64,000 bases of DNA from Frankia alni ACN14a (GTDB taxonomy: Bacteria > Actinomycetota > Actinomycetes > Frankiales > Frankiaceae). This document shows positions 14,458 to 21,668 of the stretch, piece by piece. The notes beneath the pieces are model-generated. The model saw only the letters and a list, made by a program, of their open reading frames with translations. It was not told where the DNA came from and ran no database searches. The position numbers and the translations under genes are program-made. How positions within the stretch are numbered: the first letter of the stretch is position 1; each line of letters begins with the position of its first letter. The stretch spans positions 1-64,000 of the forward strand of contig NC_008278.1 of NCBI RefSeq assembly GCF_000058485.1, read 5' to 3'.

Positions 14458-15468
14458 TCAGCGTGTCCGGCGGCGGGCAGGAAAACCATGGTCGGGCGGG
14501 CCGCCGCCGTCGCGGTGGGGAGGAGAACGGCGGGGAAGGGCGGTGTCCGCCATCATTTTCTGGCGTTCCTGAGAATCGGCCCCGACCGCGAGGTGCGGGA
14601 TTTCCGTGCGCACCCGGTCGCCATAGTCGGGCGGGCCGGACGCGGCGGGGCGCCCAGCGTCGGACCTGACCGGGGATCGCCCCTGCGGGGGTGGAAGAAC
14701 GATCCGGCCATCACCCGCGAGCGACGCCAGGTCCGTCATGACCGGGAACAGGCCGCGGCCCACCGTGAACGCGATGTCCCGGCACGTCCGGCGCCCGTCG
14801 ATCCGGGCCAGCAGGTCGGCCTGCGCTCCGCCCGCCGTCCCGTGTCGTGCCGAAGCCGTGGCCAGCCGTGGGCGGACCTGGGGTTCCAGGCCCAGGTCGG
14901 CGCGCCAGCGAGAGGCACTCGCCAGCCGTCGGCTCGTCTCCCGGATGGCCCGCTCGACCTCGATTCCCGGCTCCACGGGCAGCAGCGGAGGTAGGAAACC
15001 GGAGCCGGCGGGCTCCGTGGTCACCCTCGCGATCTGGGTCAGGGCCAGCGCGAACAGGGCGTCCATCGTGGCCATCCGGGTCACCACCTGGACGCCCGCG
15101 CTGCCCAGCAGCCGGCGTTCTACCAGCGCCGTCGGCAGCCGGCCGCTCGGCGCGGCCGCGGCGAACACCGCGGTCCACTCCTCGTCGGAGATGCGCCCGG
15201 ACCGCAGCAGCAGCGATTCGAGTCCGGGTGCCGCCGAGGTGGTGGCGGTCGTGAGCAGACCCTCCCGAAGGACGACCTTCCCGTTCGCCTCGCCCAGCAC
15301 CACGACCGCGCCCGAGAACTCCTCCCGGGCCTGCTGCCGAAGCGCATCCAGTAGGAGGTCGACGCGGGCCGGCGTTTCCTCCACCGGCCGTGTATCCGCC
15401 TCCTCCCTGTGGGGTGGGCCATCGGTAGAAGAAACGGGACCTTGTATGTTCTTCGTCTCATCCGGCAT
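14458..15468 (-). CDS. PATAN/DUF4388-like regulatory protein
   Basis: A 336-residue soluble protein. Residues about 35-115 (FSGAVVVLGEANGKVVLREG then ESLLLRSGRISDEEW) resemble the DUF4388/PATAN domain of bacterial regulatory proteins. A middle helical part contains GLFPVMTDLASLAGDGRIVL, and the C-terminal ~70 residues are charged and Pro-rich. The ATG at 15468 (MPDETKN) has a GAGGA site about 8 bases upstream; a start at 15489 is less likely. It is divergent from two Roadblock/LC7 genes, proteins that bind small Ras-like GTPases, so the group may act together. The domain call is by eye and moderate; the C-terminus is unfamiliar. Confidence 0.6.
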   Translation of the reverse strand: MPDETKNIQGPVSSTDGPPHREEADTRPVEETPARVDLLLDALRQQAREEFSGAVVVLGEANGKVVLREGLLTTATTSAAPGLESLLLRSGRISDEEWTAVFAAAAPSGRLPTALVERRLLGSAGVQVVTRMATMDALFALALTQIARVTTEPAGSGFLPPLLPVEPGIEVERAIRETSRRLASASRWRADLGLEPQVRPRLATASARHGTAGGAQADLLARIDGRRTCRDIAFTVGRGLFPVMTDLASLAGDGRIVLPPPQGRSPVRSDAGRPAASGPPDYGDRVRTEIPHLAVGADSQERQKMMADTALPRRSPPHRDGGGPPDHGFPARRRTR

Positions 15469-15610
15469 GGTGGGTCCTCGATGTGACAATCCGTTCGCGC
15501 ACGGGTACGTTCACCTCGTCCACACGATATGCCCGCCGACGTGCACGCGAATGCTAAAAGGCCTGCCGAGTAATTTCGTCATGCTGTGTCAACGGGTTGA
15601 AGGGTACCTC

Positions 15611-15976
15611 ATGGACATCGAGACCGCGCTCAAGGAAGCGATGACAATCGACGGCGCGATCGGTGCTTCGCTCGTCGATTACGAGAGCGGAATGATGCTC
15701 GGTTCCGCCGGCGGCGGCCGGACACTCGATCTCGAGGCGGCCTCGGCCGGCAACACCGACGTCGTGCGCGCCAAGGCCCGCACCCTCGACGCGTTGGGGA
15801 TCAAGGAGGGGATCGAGGACATCCTCATCACCCTCGATCGGCAGTACCACCTGATCCGACTGCTTCACCGGGGCGGCAGCCCGCTGTTCTTCTACCTGGC
15901 CCTGGACCGGCCCCGGGCGAACCTCGCGCTCGCGCGGCACAGCCTGCGCGCCATCGCCCGCGGCCTCGACCTCTGA
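15611..15976 (+). CDS. Roadblock/LC7-like protein 1
   Basis: A 121-residue protein beginning MDIETALKEAMTIDGAIGAS with the alternating pattern of the Roadblock/LC7 fold: SLVDYESGMMLGSAGGG, then EDILITLDRQYHLIRLLHRG, then FFYLALDRPRANLALARHSL. Such proteins (MglB, CvnB types) are regulators or GTPase-activating partners of small GTPases. The ATG at 15611 follows GAAGGGT by about 7 bases. A second Roadblock gene starts 116 bases downstream. No GTPase or DUF742 gene is adjacent, unlike Streptomyces conservons. Family call fairly sure; partner unknown. Confidence 0.75.
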   Translation: MDIETALKEAMTIDGAIGASLVDYESGMMLGSAGGGRTLDLEAASAGNTDVVRAKARTLDALGIKEGIEDILITLDRQYHLIRLLHRGGSPLFFYLALDRPRANLALARHSLRAIARGLDL

Positions 15977-16092
15977 CGGCGCCGACCCTCTGACGGCGCC
16001 GCCCCTCCTACAGCGCCGGCGGCGTCGGCAGACGCCGAGATGTGAGACCTGTCGGCCCGCGCGGACATCCGTGCGGGAGAAATGAGGCATCG

Positions 16093-16470
16093 ATGAGCAC
16101 CAGCACGATCACCGATGGGGTACTCGCCGAGCTCCACGCCCTGCGGGACCAGGTTCCGGGCGTCACCAGCAGCGCCGTCGCCTCCGCCGACGGACTGCTC
16201 GTCGCCGCCGACGCCGACGGCGTGCGATCCGAGGTGCTCGCGGCCATGGCCGCCGCCGCCCTCGGGCTCGGCCGCTCCACCGGCCAGGAGGCCGGGATGG
16301 GACCGCTGCGCGAGGTGATCACCCGTTGTCAGGGCGGGCACATCATCGTCTACGCGATCGGGGAGACCAGGCTGCTCGTCGTCCTGGGCGACGAGGGTCT
16401 CGACCTCGAACGGCTGCACCTGCAGTCGCGGCCCGCCGTGACGCGTCTCGCCGGGCTGCTTGCCGCCTGA
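16093..16470 (+). CDS. Roadblock/LC7 domain protein 2
   Basis: A 125-residue protein with a classic Roadblock/LC7 sequence: LAELHALRDQVPGVTSSAVA, then SADGLLVAADAD, a helix rich in Ala, the GGHIIVYAIGETRLLVVLGD strand pair, and a C-terminal helix. It is closer to the conservon CvnB type than its upstream neighbour. The ATG at 16093 has the purine-rich GAGAAATGAGG just upstream. Likely co-transcribed with the gene at 15611. It may modulate a GTPase encoded elsewhere. Confidence 0.85.
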   Translation: MSTSTITDGVLAELHALRDQVPGVTSSAVASADGLLVAADADGVRSEVLAAMAAAALGLGRSTGQEAGMGPLREVITRCQGGHIIVYAIGETRLLVVLGDEGLDLERLHLQSRPAVTRLAGLLAA

Positions 16471-16554
16471 GACCGCCCGGGGTGCCGGCTGTGCGGGCCG
16501 GCGCCGGCGCCCCGGGCGGCGGGCTCACCCGGCCGCCCCTCGTGTCGCCCAGCC

Positions 16555-16563
16555 TGTGGATAA
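16555..16563 (-). promoter_or_regulatory. Perfect DnaA box
   Basis: TGTGGATAA on the plus strand is an exact TTATCCACA on the minus strand. It stands alone between the Roadblock gene and the Cys-rich gene, 14 kb from oriC. Confidence 0.55.
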
Positions 16564-16603
16564 CCGGAGTCGGCACACACGGGCCGATGCGCTCCGGTGG
16601 TTC

Positions 16604-16927
16604 ATGTGTTCGAATGCCCCCGTGCAGCCGTGTTCCCTGTGTGGCCATGTGTGGTCGGAGCACCACGGCGCCGGGCAACTGTCTCCCTGGGTGACCTGTG
16701 TGTCCGGATCGGTGAGCTGTTTCTGTCGGCGGACGGTCGAGGAGGCCCACCGCGAGATGGGTGGCACCGCCGGGCCGACGTGCGTCACCTGTGGGCAGTG
16801 TCCCGCCGAGGACACCCAGTGCCGTCAGTGCCGGGAGGAGCGGCAGCGCCGCGCGGAGGAGGAGTTCGCCGTCTGGTGGGAGCAACTCGGCCGCAGCCGT
16901 CGGACCGGCCGCCGCCCGTCCCGCTGA
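16604..16927 (+). CDS. Cys-rich small protein, putative zinc ribbon
   Basis: A 107-residue hypothetical protein. It contains CSLCGHVWSEHH near the start, CFCRR in the middle, and CVTCGQCPAEDTQCRQC near residue 70, spacing that suggests two zinc knuckles. A charged helix ending RRAEEEFAVWWEQLGR follows. These patterns are too organised for a random frame. The start is uncertain: ATG 16604 gives a compact protein but has only a weak purine run before it, and longer starts add Arg/Pro-rich residues. I do not recognise the family. Confidence 0.55.
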   Translation: MCSNAPVQPCSLCGHVWSEHHGAGQLSPWVTCVSGSVSCFCRRTVEEAHREMGGTAGPTCVTCGQCPAEDTQCRQCREERQRRAEEEFAVWWEQLGRSRRTGRRPSR

Positions 16928-17225
16928 CGGTCTCGCCGCCGCTCCCTCTGCGGTCCCGCCGGTCCACGCTGCTGGCCCGCCGCCGGCCACCGACATGCCG
17001 GGCGTCGTCGCGTGAACCGCTCCACCCGCCCGACGGTGCGATATTCGCCCGGGGAGCGTCGATCCGTCGCGCGGGCGACGGGAGCGTTCTGCCAAGCTCG
17101 TAGGCACAGCATGTCGAGGATCGACGGCGGCCCGGTTCGGCCTGGCGGACGGCGGGTGGGCCGGCCGGCACCGTGCCGCCGCCCGCGCGGGCGCGCCGGC
17201 GGTCGGACGGAAGGAGAAGCCCGCC

Positions 17226-17900
17226 ATGGCCTCGCGTACCGCGCGATCGAATGAGGCAAACGAGAAGCGGGATCTGCGGGTCCGGGTCCTGGGGGAGCCG
17301 GTCGACGCCTATCCCGAGGTCCCGCCCGAGGTGGCGCGGGGCACCATCCGGCGCATCACGGTCGTCGGGGAGCCCGTCCTGCACCGGCCCTGCCGGAAGA
17401 TCACGGAGTTCGGCACCCCGGAACTCGCCGCTCTCATCGACGACATGTTCGCCACGATGTACGGCGCCGAGGGGGTCGGGCTCGCCGCGAACCAGATCGA
17501 CGTCGACGCCGCGCTGTTCGTCTACGACTGCACGGACGAGGACGGCGTCCGGCACGTGGGGCACCTCGCCAATCCGGAGCTGGAGGAGTCCGATCCCGCC
17601 GAGCGTCGGCTGGTCAAGGGCGAGGAGGGCTGCCTGTCCGTGCCGGGCGCCTACATGGAGGTCGCCCGGCTCGAACGCGCCGCCGTCCGGGGCCAGGACG
17701 CCACCGGTGCCCCCCTGCGGTTGGAGGGCACCGGCTACTTCGCCCGCTGCCTGCAGCACGAGACCGATCATCTGTACGGCGGCCTCTACCTCGACCGGCT
17801 GTCCAGCCGGGGACGCAAGAAGGCGCTCAAGGAGATGGAGGAGCGGGCCGAGGAGATCTTCGCCCGCCGCACCGAGGTGGCCGGGACCCTCGGCAAGTAG
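17226..17900 (+). CDS. def: Peptide deformylase
   Basis: This enzyme removes the formyl group from the initiator methionine of nascent proteins. All three metal-site motifs are present: GVGLAANQ near 83-90, EGCLSVP at 134-140 (Cys ligand) and HETDH near 178-182 (two His ligands and the catalytic Glu). The 224-residue length reflects an extra ~40 N-terminal residues, common in actinobacterial deformylases. The ATG at 17226 is preceded by AAGGAGAAG, a very good ribosome-binding site. The gene stands alone on the plus strand. Confidence 0.96.
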   Translation: MASRTARSNEANEKRDLRVRVLGEPVDAYPEVPPEVARGTIRRITVVGEPVLHRPCRKITEFGTPELAALIDDMFATMYGAEGVGLAANQIDVDAALFVYDCTDEDGVRHVGHLANPELEESDPAERRLVKGEEGCLSVPGAYMEVARLERAAVRGQDATGAPLRLEGTGYFARCLQHETDHLYGGLYLDRLSSRGRKKALKEMEERAEEIFARRTEVAGTLGK

Positions 17901-17931
17901 CCGCCGGCGATCCGTCGGCGGCGGCTACCTC

Positions 17932-17967
17932 GTCGTCGGCGACCAGCGCGTCGTCGGCGACCAGCGC
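17932..17967 (+). repeat. Tandem 18-base repeat
   Basis: GTCGTCGGCGACCAGCGC occurs twice in a row (17932-17949, 17950-17967) with a partial third copy, just after the deformylase gene. Confidence 0.7.
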
Positions 17968-18076
17968 GTCGTCGGTGGCTGCCGGCGCCGGGGCGGCCGC
18001 GACACCGGTCGGCGGGCTGGTGGATCAGTCCCGCCCGGCCGGCCCGTCGTGGCGGCCGGGCCGGACTGCCGGCGGT

Positions 18077-18110
18077 ATCACCCCGCCGATCGGATCACCC
18101 CGCCGATCGG
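18077..18110 (+). repeat. Tandem 17-base repeat
   Basis: ATCACCCCGCCGATCGG occurs twice exactly (18077-18093, 18094-18110), immediately before the stop codon of the minus-strand gene at 18112. Confidence 0.75.
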
Positions 18111-18111
18111 A

Positions 18112-18504
18112 TCAGCCCTGCCGGCGGGTGGCGAAGCGCCGCGGGTTGCGGCCCGCGCCCGTCGCCCCGGCCGCACCGGGCAGCCGCGGCGCACCCGGCC
18201 CGGACCGGGGACCCCCACCGTCCTCACCGTGTCCTCGCCGCTCCCGCCGGGAACGACGATCCTGCGCCGGTACGCCAGCAGCGTCGGGGATCGGCGACCT
18301 GGCCGGGCCGCCGACAAGCGGTGCGGCCAGGTCGGTGAGCGGGGACGTGGCCAGGTCGGCGAGCGGGGAGGTGGCCGGGCCGACGGGCGGGGACACGGCC
18401 GGGTCGGCCTCGGGCGCGGTCGCTGCTCCCCCGGCCGCCCGGCGGGGGTCGGCGGGAGCGGTGTCGCGCGGGTGCGGCTTTCGGGATCGGGAACGAGCAG
18501 CCAT
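18112..18504 (-). CDS. Low-complexity basic hypothetical protein
   Basis: The 130-residue product starts MAARSRSRKPHPRD and is rich in Ala, Pro, Arg and Gly. It has a repeated middle (ATSPLADL, ATSPLTDL) and an Arg-rich C-terminus (RRSRRERRGHGEDGG and NPRRFATRRQG). No known domain is visible. I call it real because the ATG at 18504 is preceded by AAAGGAG with 5-6 bases of spacing, one of the best Shine-Dalgarno sites in this area. The repeats in the middle look like recent slippage. Function unknown. Confidence 0.5.
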   Translation of the reverse strand: MAARSRSRKPHPRDTAPADPRRAAGGAATAPEADPAVSPPVGPATSPLADLATSPLTDLAAPLVGGPARSPIPDAAGVPAQDRRSRRERRGHGEDGGGPRSGPGAPRLPGAAGATGAGRNPRRFATRRQG

Positions 18505-19082
18505 CTGTGCTCCTTTCGGGCAGGGCGATCTCGCGGCGCCACCCCCACGGACACCCCATTCCCGGAATCACGCGAGAAACGACGTGAGAATCGCCGGGTA
18601 AACGCCGACCAGTCGCCGACAACGGCACTGATGGGCAGTGGGCGCGCGAGGAGAAGGTTCTACGAGCGGACGAACCAGCAGGACTACCAGGCGTTATGGC
18701 GTCTAGCGTGGCCGGAGGTCCGGCGCCACGAGGCCATCGCCCATGTCGGCTGGGGAAGAGGAGAGAATTCGGCCACCCCGCCGCGACGGCGGGTGCACCG
18801 GGGCGTTCACACGCCTACTCAGATGCCCATGAACGCAGGTTAGTTCATCGCGGGCGGGCGGGCAAACACTTTGCGCCTGCCGGTCGCGGCGCCGGCGCGA
18901 CACGGCTGGTCGGCGGCGTCCGATCTCTTCTCCCTCGTACTGGTCGGCCGGCGACCGGCCCACGAAGACGGCGGTCGGCGACTCCGGGGCACTAAGTTCA
19001 AGTACCGGCCGGATCGGGCGGTACCCGCGCCAGCCGGCGGAAGCGGGCCGGCGGCACGACGACCCAGAGAAGGGAGCCGGCG
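18505..19082. other. Divergent intergenic region
   Basis: These 578 bases separate the minus-strand gene at 18504 and the methyltransferase at 19083. A plus-strand frame at 18631-18843 (70 codons, containing RRRFYERTNQQDYQALW) looks slightly protein-like but has no ribosome-binding site. Around 18560-18700 the composition is less G+C-rich, so promoters for the minus-strand gene may lie there. Confidence 0.3.
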
Positions 19083-19700
19083 GTGGACGCGGCATTGCGG
19101 CAGGTGGCCGAGGGGGCGACGGGCTTCATGCCCCCGCAGGAGGGGTTGGCGCTGTACACGGCGGCCACGGCGATCCCGGCCGGCGGGCTGATCTGCGAGG
19201 TCGGCACCTACTGCGGCAAGTCCACCCTCTACCTGGCCGCCGCCGCCCGGGCGGCGGGTGGCACCGTGGTCACCGTGGACCATCACCGCGGCTCGGAGGA
19301 GAACCAGGCCGGCTGGGAGTACCACGACACGACCCTGGTCGATCCGCGCACAGGCCGCCTCGACACGCTGCCGTTCCTGCGTCGGACGCTGGAACAGGCC
19401 CAGGTCGAGGACGTGGTGACGGCGATCGTCGGGCGGTCCGAACAGGTGGGGCGGTGGTGGTCGACCCCGGTAGCGCTGCTCTTCCTCGACGGCGGGCACA
19501 CGGAGGAGCAGGCCCAGGCCGACTACTCCGCGTGGGGGCGCCACGTGGCTCCCGGCGGCCTGCTGGCCATCCACGACGTGTTCCCCGACCCCGCCGACGG
19601 CGGCCAGGCGCCGTACCACGTCCTGCTGCGCGCGCTCGACGAGGGCTTCCGCGAGCAGTCGCGGACCGGGTCGCTGCGGGTGCTACGCCGCGTCGACTGA
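19083..19700 (+). CDS. Class I SAM-dependent methyltransferase (type 24)
   Basis: The 205-residue product has the SAM-binding glycine motif in ICEVGTYCGKSTLYLAAAA near residues 38-56. The acidic ribose-binding residue is in VVTVDHHRG, and motif LLFLDGGHTEEQAQADY with GGLLAIHD completes the type-24 pattern. This is a Rossmann-fold methyltransferase; its substrate is unknown. The start is GTG 19083, after AGAAGGGAG. Its 3' end overlaps by 18 bases the end of the convergent gene at 19683. With that gene, another methyltransferase and a glycosyltransferase it forms a four-gene neighbourhood. Confidence 0.8.
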   Translation: MDAALRQVAEGATGFMPPQEGLALYTAATAIPAGGLICEVGTYCGKSTLYLAAAARAAGGTVVTVDHHRGSEENQAGWEYHDTTLVDPRTGRLDTLPFLRRTLEQAQVEDVVTAIVGRSEQVGRWWSTPVALLFLDGGHTEEQAQADYSAWGRHVAPGGLLAIHDVFPDPADGGQAPYHVLLRALDEGFREQSRTGSLRVLRRVD

Positions 19701-20939
19701 CTGGCAGCCGCACGCCGGCCCCGTGGCCGCCATGGCCGCCGTGGCCGCCATGGCCGCCGTGGCCGGCACCGGCCCGCCTTCCGGTGCTGCCGGTGATGCG
19801 GAGCCGGGCGCCCCCAGTGGGTCGCTGTCGGACGCCGGACGCTGCTGGGGCGGGCGCGCCTCCCCCCGGGAGCGGTCGGCGCCGGCGCCGGCGTCGGCGC
19901 GGCGCACGAGCGGTCGGTGCAGCCCGGCCGGCAGGTCGTCCCCTCGGAACAGCGTCTCGGTGACCCCCCCGGCCAGCGTGTCGGCCGCGAGGATCACCGC
20001 TGCCGCGGTCCACGTCGAACGTTCGACCGGCCAGAACGTGCGGTTGGCGAACTGCCAGCCCGTCCAGTAGCCGCCGTCGTCGTGCCGCAGGTGCTGCATG
20101 TCCGCGACCAGCTTGGCCGCGGCGGCCGTCTCGCCGACCAGGTGCAGCGCGATCGCGAGTTCACAGGTCTCCGCGCCGGTCACCCAGGGCTCGTCGTCGA
20201 CGCAGCGGATCCCCAGGCCGTCGACGACGAAGTCGTCCCAGCGAGCGGCGAGCCGGGCCCGGCCGGCGGAGCGGCGCAGCACCCCGCCGATCACCGGGTA
20301 GTACCAGTCCATCGACCAGCGGTCCCGCGGCGCGAAGTACTCGGGATGCGCGACCAGCGCGTGATGCAGCGCGCCGGTCGCCCGCTCCCAGGCCGGCGGC
20401 ACCTCGCCGACGAGCGCGGCGAGCGCCATCCCGCACCGCAGGCTGTGCAGGGTGCTGGAGCAGCCGGTGAGCAGCGACTCGGGGTAGTCGACGCCGTCCG
20501 ACCCCCGCGCCCACCAGATCTGGCCGCTGGGGGCCTGCATGTCCACGACGAGGTCGAGCGCCCGGCGCACGACCGGCCAGATCCCGGCGGCGAAGGCGCG
20601 GTCCCCGGTGAGCAGCCAGCGGTGCCAGGCGGCCGTCGCCACGTAGGCGCACTGGTTGCTGTCGGCGAAGTCCTCCTTGACCGCACCGGCCACGTGGCTG
20701 GTCGCCCACGAGCCGTCGGCCCGCTGGTTGCGGCGCAGCCAGGCCCAGGCGGCGTCGGCCGCGTCGACGAGGCCGCCGAGGTCGAGCGCCATGGCGCATT
20801 CGAGATGGTCCCAGGGATCGGTGTGGCCGCCGGGATACCAGGGGATGGCGCCGTCCGGTTCCTGGACGGCGGCGATCGCGGTCGCGGTCGCGGTGAGCGC
20901 CTCGGGGGTCAACACCGGTGCAGACTCAACCGACCGCAC
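19683..20939 (-). CDS. Prenyltransferase/cyclase-fold protein (alpha-toroid)
   Basis: A 418-residue protein. The N-terminal ~320 residues show the repeated helical pairs of prenyltransferase or squalene-cyclase-like toroids, for example VQEPDGAIPWYPGGHTDPWD, WLRRNQRADGSWATSH and MQHLRHDDGGYWTGWQF. The DXDD catalytic motif of true cyclases is not evident, so a glycan- or lipid-processing hydrolase of similar fold is possible. The last ~95 residues are low-complexity and end in ATAAMAATAAMAATG repeats. The gene is 3' of the methyltransferase and glycosyltransferase in one minus-strand run, overlapping the methyltransferase by 14 bases. Confidence 0.7.
   Translation of the reverse strand: MRSVESAPVLTPEALTATATAIAAVQEPDGAIPWYPGGHTDPWDHLECAMALDLGGLVDAADAAWAWLRRNQRADGSWATSHVAGAVKEDFADSNQCAYVATAAWHRWLLTGDRAFAAGIWPVVRRALDLVVDMQAPSGQIWWARGSDGVDYPESLLTGCSSTLHSLRCGMALAALVGEVPPAWERATGALHHALVAHPEYFAPRDRWSMDWYYPVIGGVLRRSAGRARLAARWDDFVVDGLGIRCVDDEPWVTGAETCELAIALHLVGETAAAAKLVADMQHLRHDDGGYWTGWQFANRTFWPVERSTWTAAAVILAADTLAGGVTETLFRGDDLPAGLHRPLVRRADAGAGADRSRGEARPPQQRPASDSDPLGAPGSASPAAPEGGPVPATAAMAATAAMAATGPACGCQSVDAA
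19720..19762 (+). repeat. Alternating GCCGCCATGGCCGCCGTG repeat
   Basis: GTGGCCGCCATGGCCGCC units are repeated in tandem with an 18-base period. Read on the minus strand they encode the ATAAMA repeat near the C-terminus of the toroid protein. Confidence 0.65.
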
Positions 20940-21657
20940 GCGCTACCTCCGGTTTTCGTAGGTACAGGACGATGCTTTTGCCGATGACCGGATTGAGGAT
21001 CCGATCGGCGAGCCGCGTCACCAGGGGACGGCGCATCATGTCCCACACCAGCAGCCGGTGGTAAAGCCGCGTCGCCGGATGGTCGTCGTCATGGACACCG
21101 ACGAGACACCGCAGCCACCAGTACGGCGCGTGCAGGGCGTGGGCGAAGTGGGTGCCGATCGGCTCCAGCCCGACGGCGGTCAGCCGCTCGCGCAGCTCGG
21201 ACTGCCGGTAGATGCGGATGTGGCCGCCCTCGACGGTGTGATACGCCGTCGACAGGCTCCAGCACACCTGCTCGGGCAGGCGGTTCGGGACGGTGACCGC
21301 GACCCAGCCGCCGGGCCGCAGCACGCGGGCGATCTCCGCCATCGCCGCCGTGTCGGCGGGCAGGTGCTCGAGGACCTCGGCGATGATGACCCGGTCGAAG
21401 GTGGCGTCCGCGAACGGCAGGGCGAGCGCGTCGCCGCGCACTCCGGCCGCCCGCGCCGCGGCCGGCGCCTGCCCCTCCAGGGCCATCGCGGCGAGCATCG
21501 CGTTCACGCCGCCGACCTCGTCGAGGGAGTAGTCCAGCGCGACGACGTCGGCGCCGCGCCGGAACGCCTCGAAGGAGTGGCGCCCGGCACCGCAGCCCAG
21601 GTCGAGCAGCCGGCAGCCCGCGGGTACGGGAAAACGATCGAAGTCGACGGTGAGCAT
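20926..21657 (-). CDS. Class I SAM-dependent methyltransferase (type 11)
   Basis: The 243-residue product has motif I RLLDLGCGAGRHSFEAFRRG near the N-terminus, the acidic residue in VVALDYS, and the post-I pattern FDRVIIAEVLEHLP with LRPGGWVAVTVPN. It resembles methyltransferases of quinone, glycolipid or polyketide pathways. Near the C-terminus there are aromatic residues (HAPYWWLRCL). The ATG at 21657 lies 11 bases after the glycosyltransferase stop. The pair is almost certainly co-transcribed, so the enzyme probably modifies the glycosylated product or its carrier. Confidence 0.85.
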   Translation of the reverse strand: MLTVDFDRFPVPAGCRLLDLGCGAGRHSFEAFRRGADVVALDYSLDEVGGVNAMLAAMALEGQAPAAARAAGVRGDALALPFADATFDRVIIAEVLEHLPADTAAMAEIARVLRPGGWVAVTVPNRLPEQVCWSLSTAYHTVEGGHIRIYRQSELRERLTAVGLEPIGTHFAHALHAPYWWLRCLVGVHDDDHPATRLYHRLLVWDMMRRPLVTRLADRILNPVIGKSIVLYLRKPEVARAVG

Positions 21658-21668
21658 GCGGCGCGGGC

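Noticed and set aside
18631-18843. 70-codon plus-strand frame with RRRFYERTNQQDYQALW
   Set aside because: Looks somewhat protein-like, but no Shine-Dalgarno site, no recognisable family and an Arg/Pro/Gln-rich end. Kept out of the gene list.
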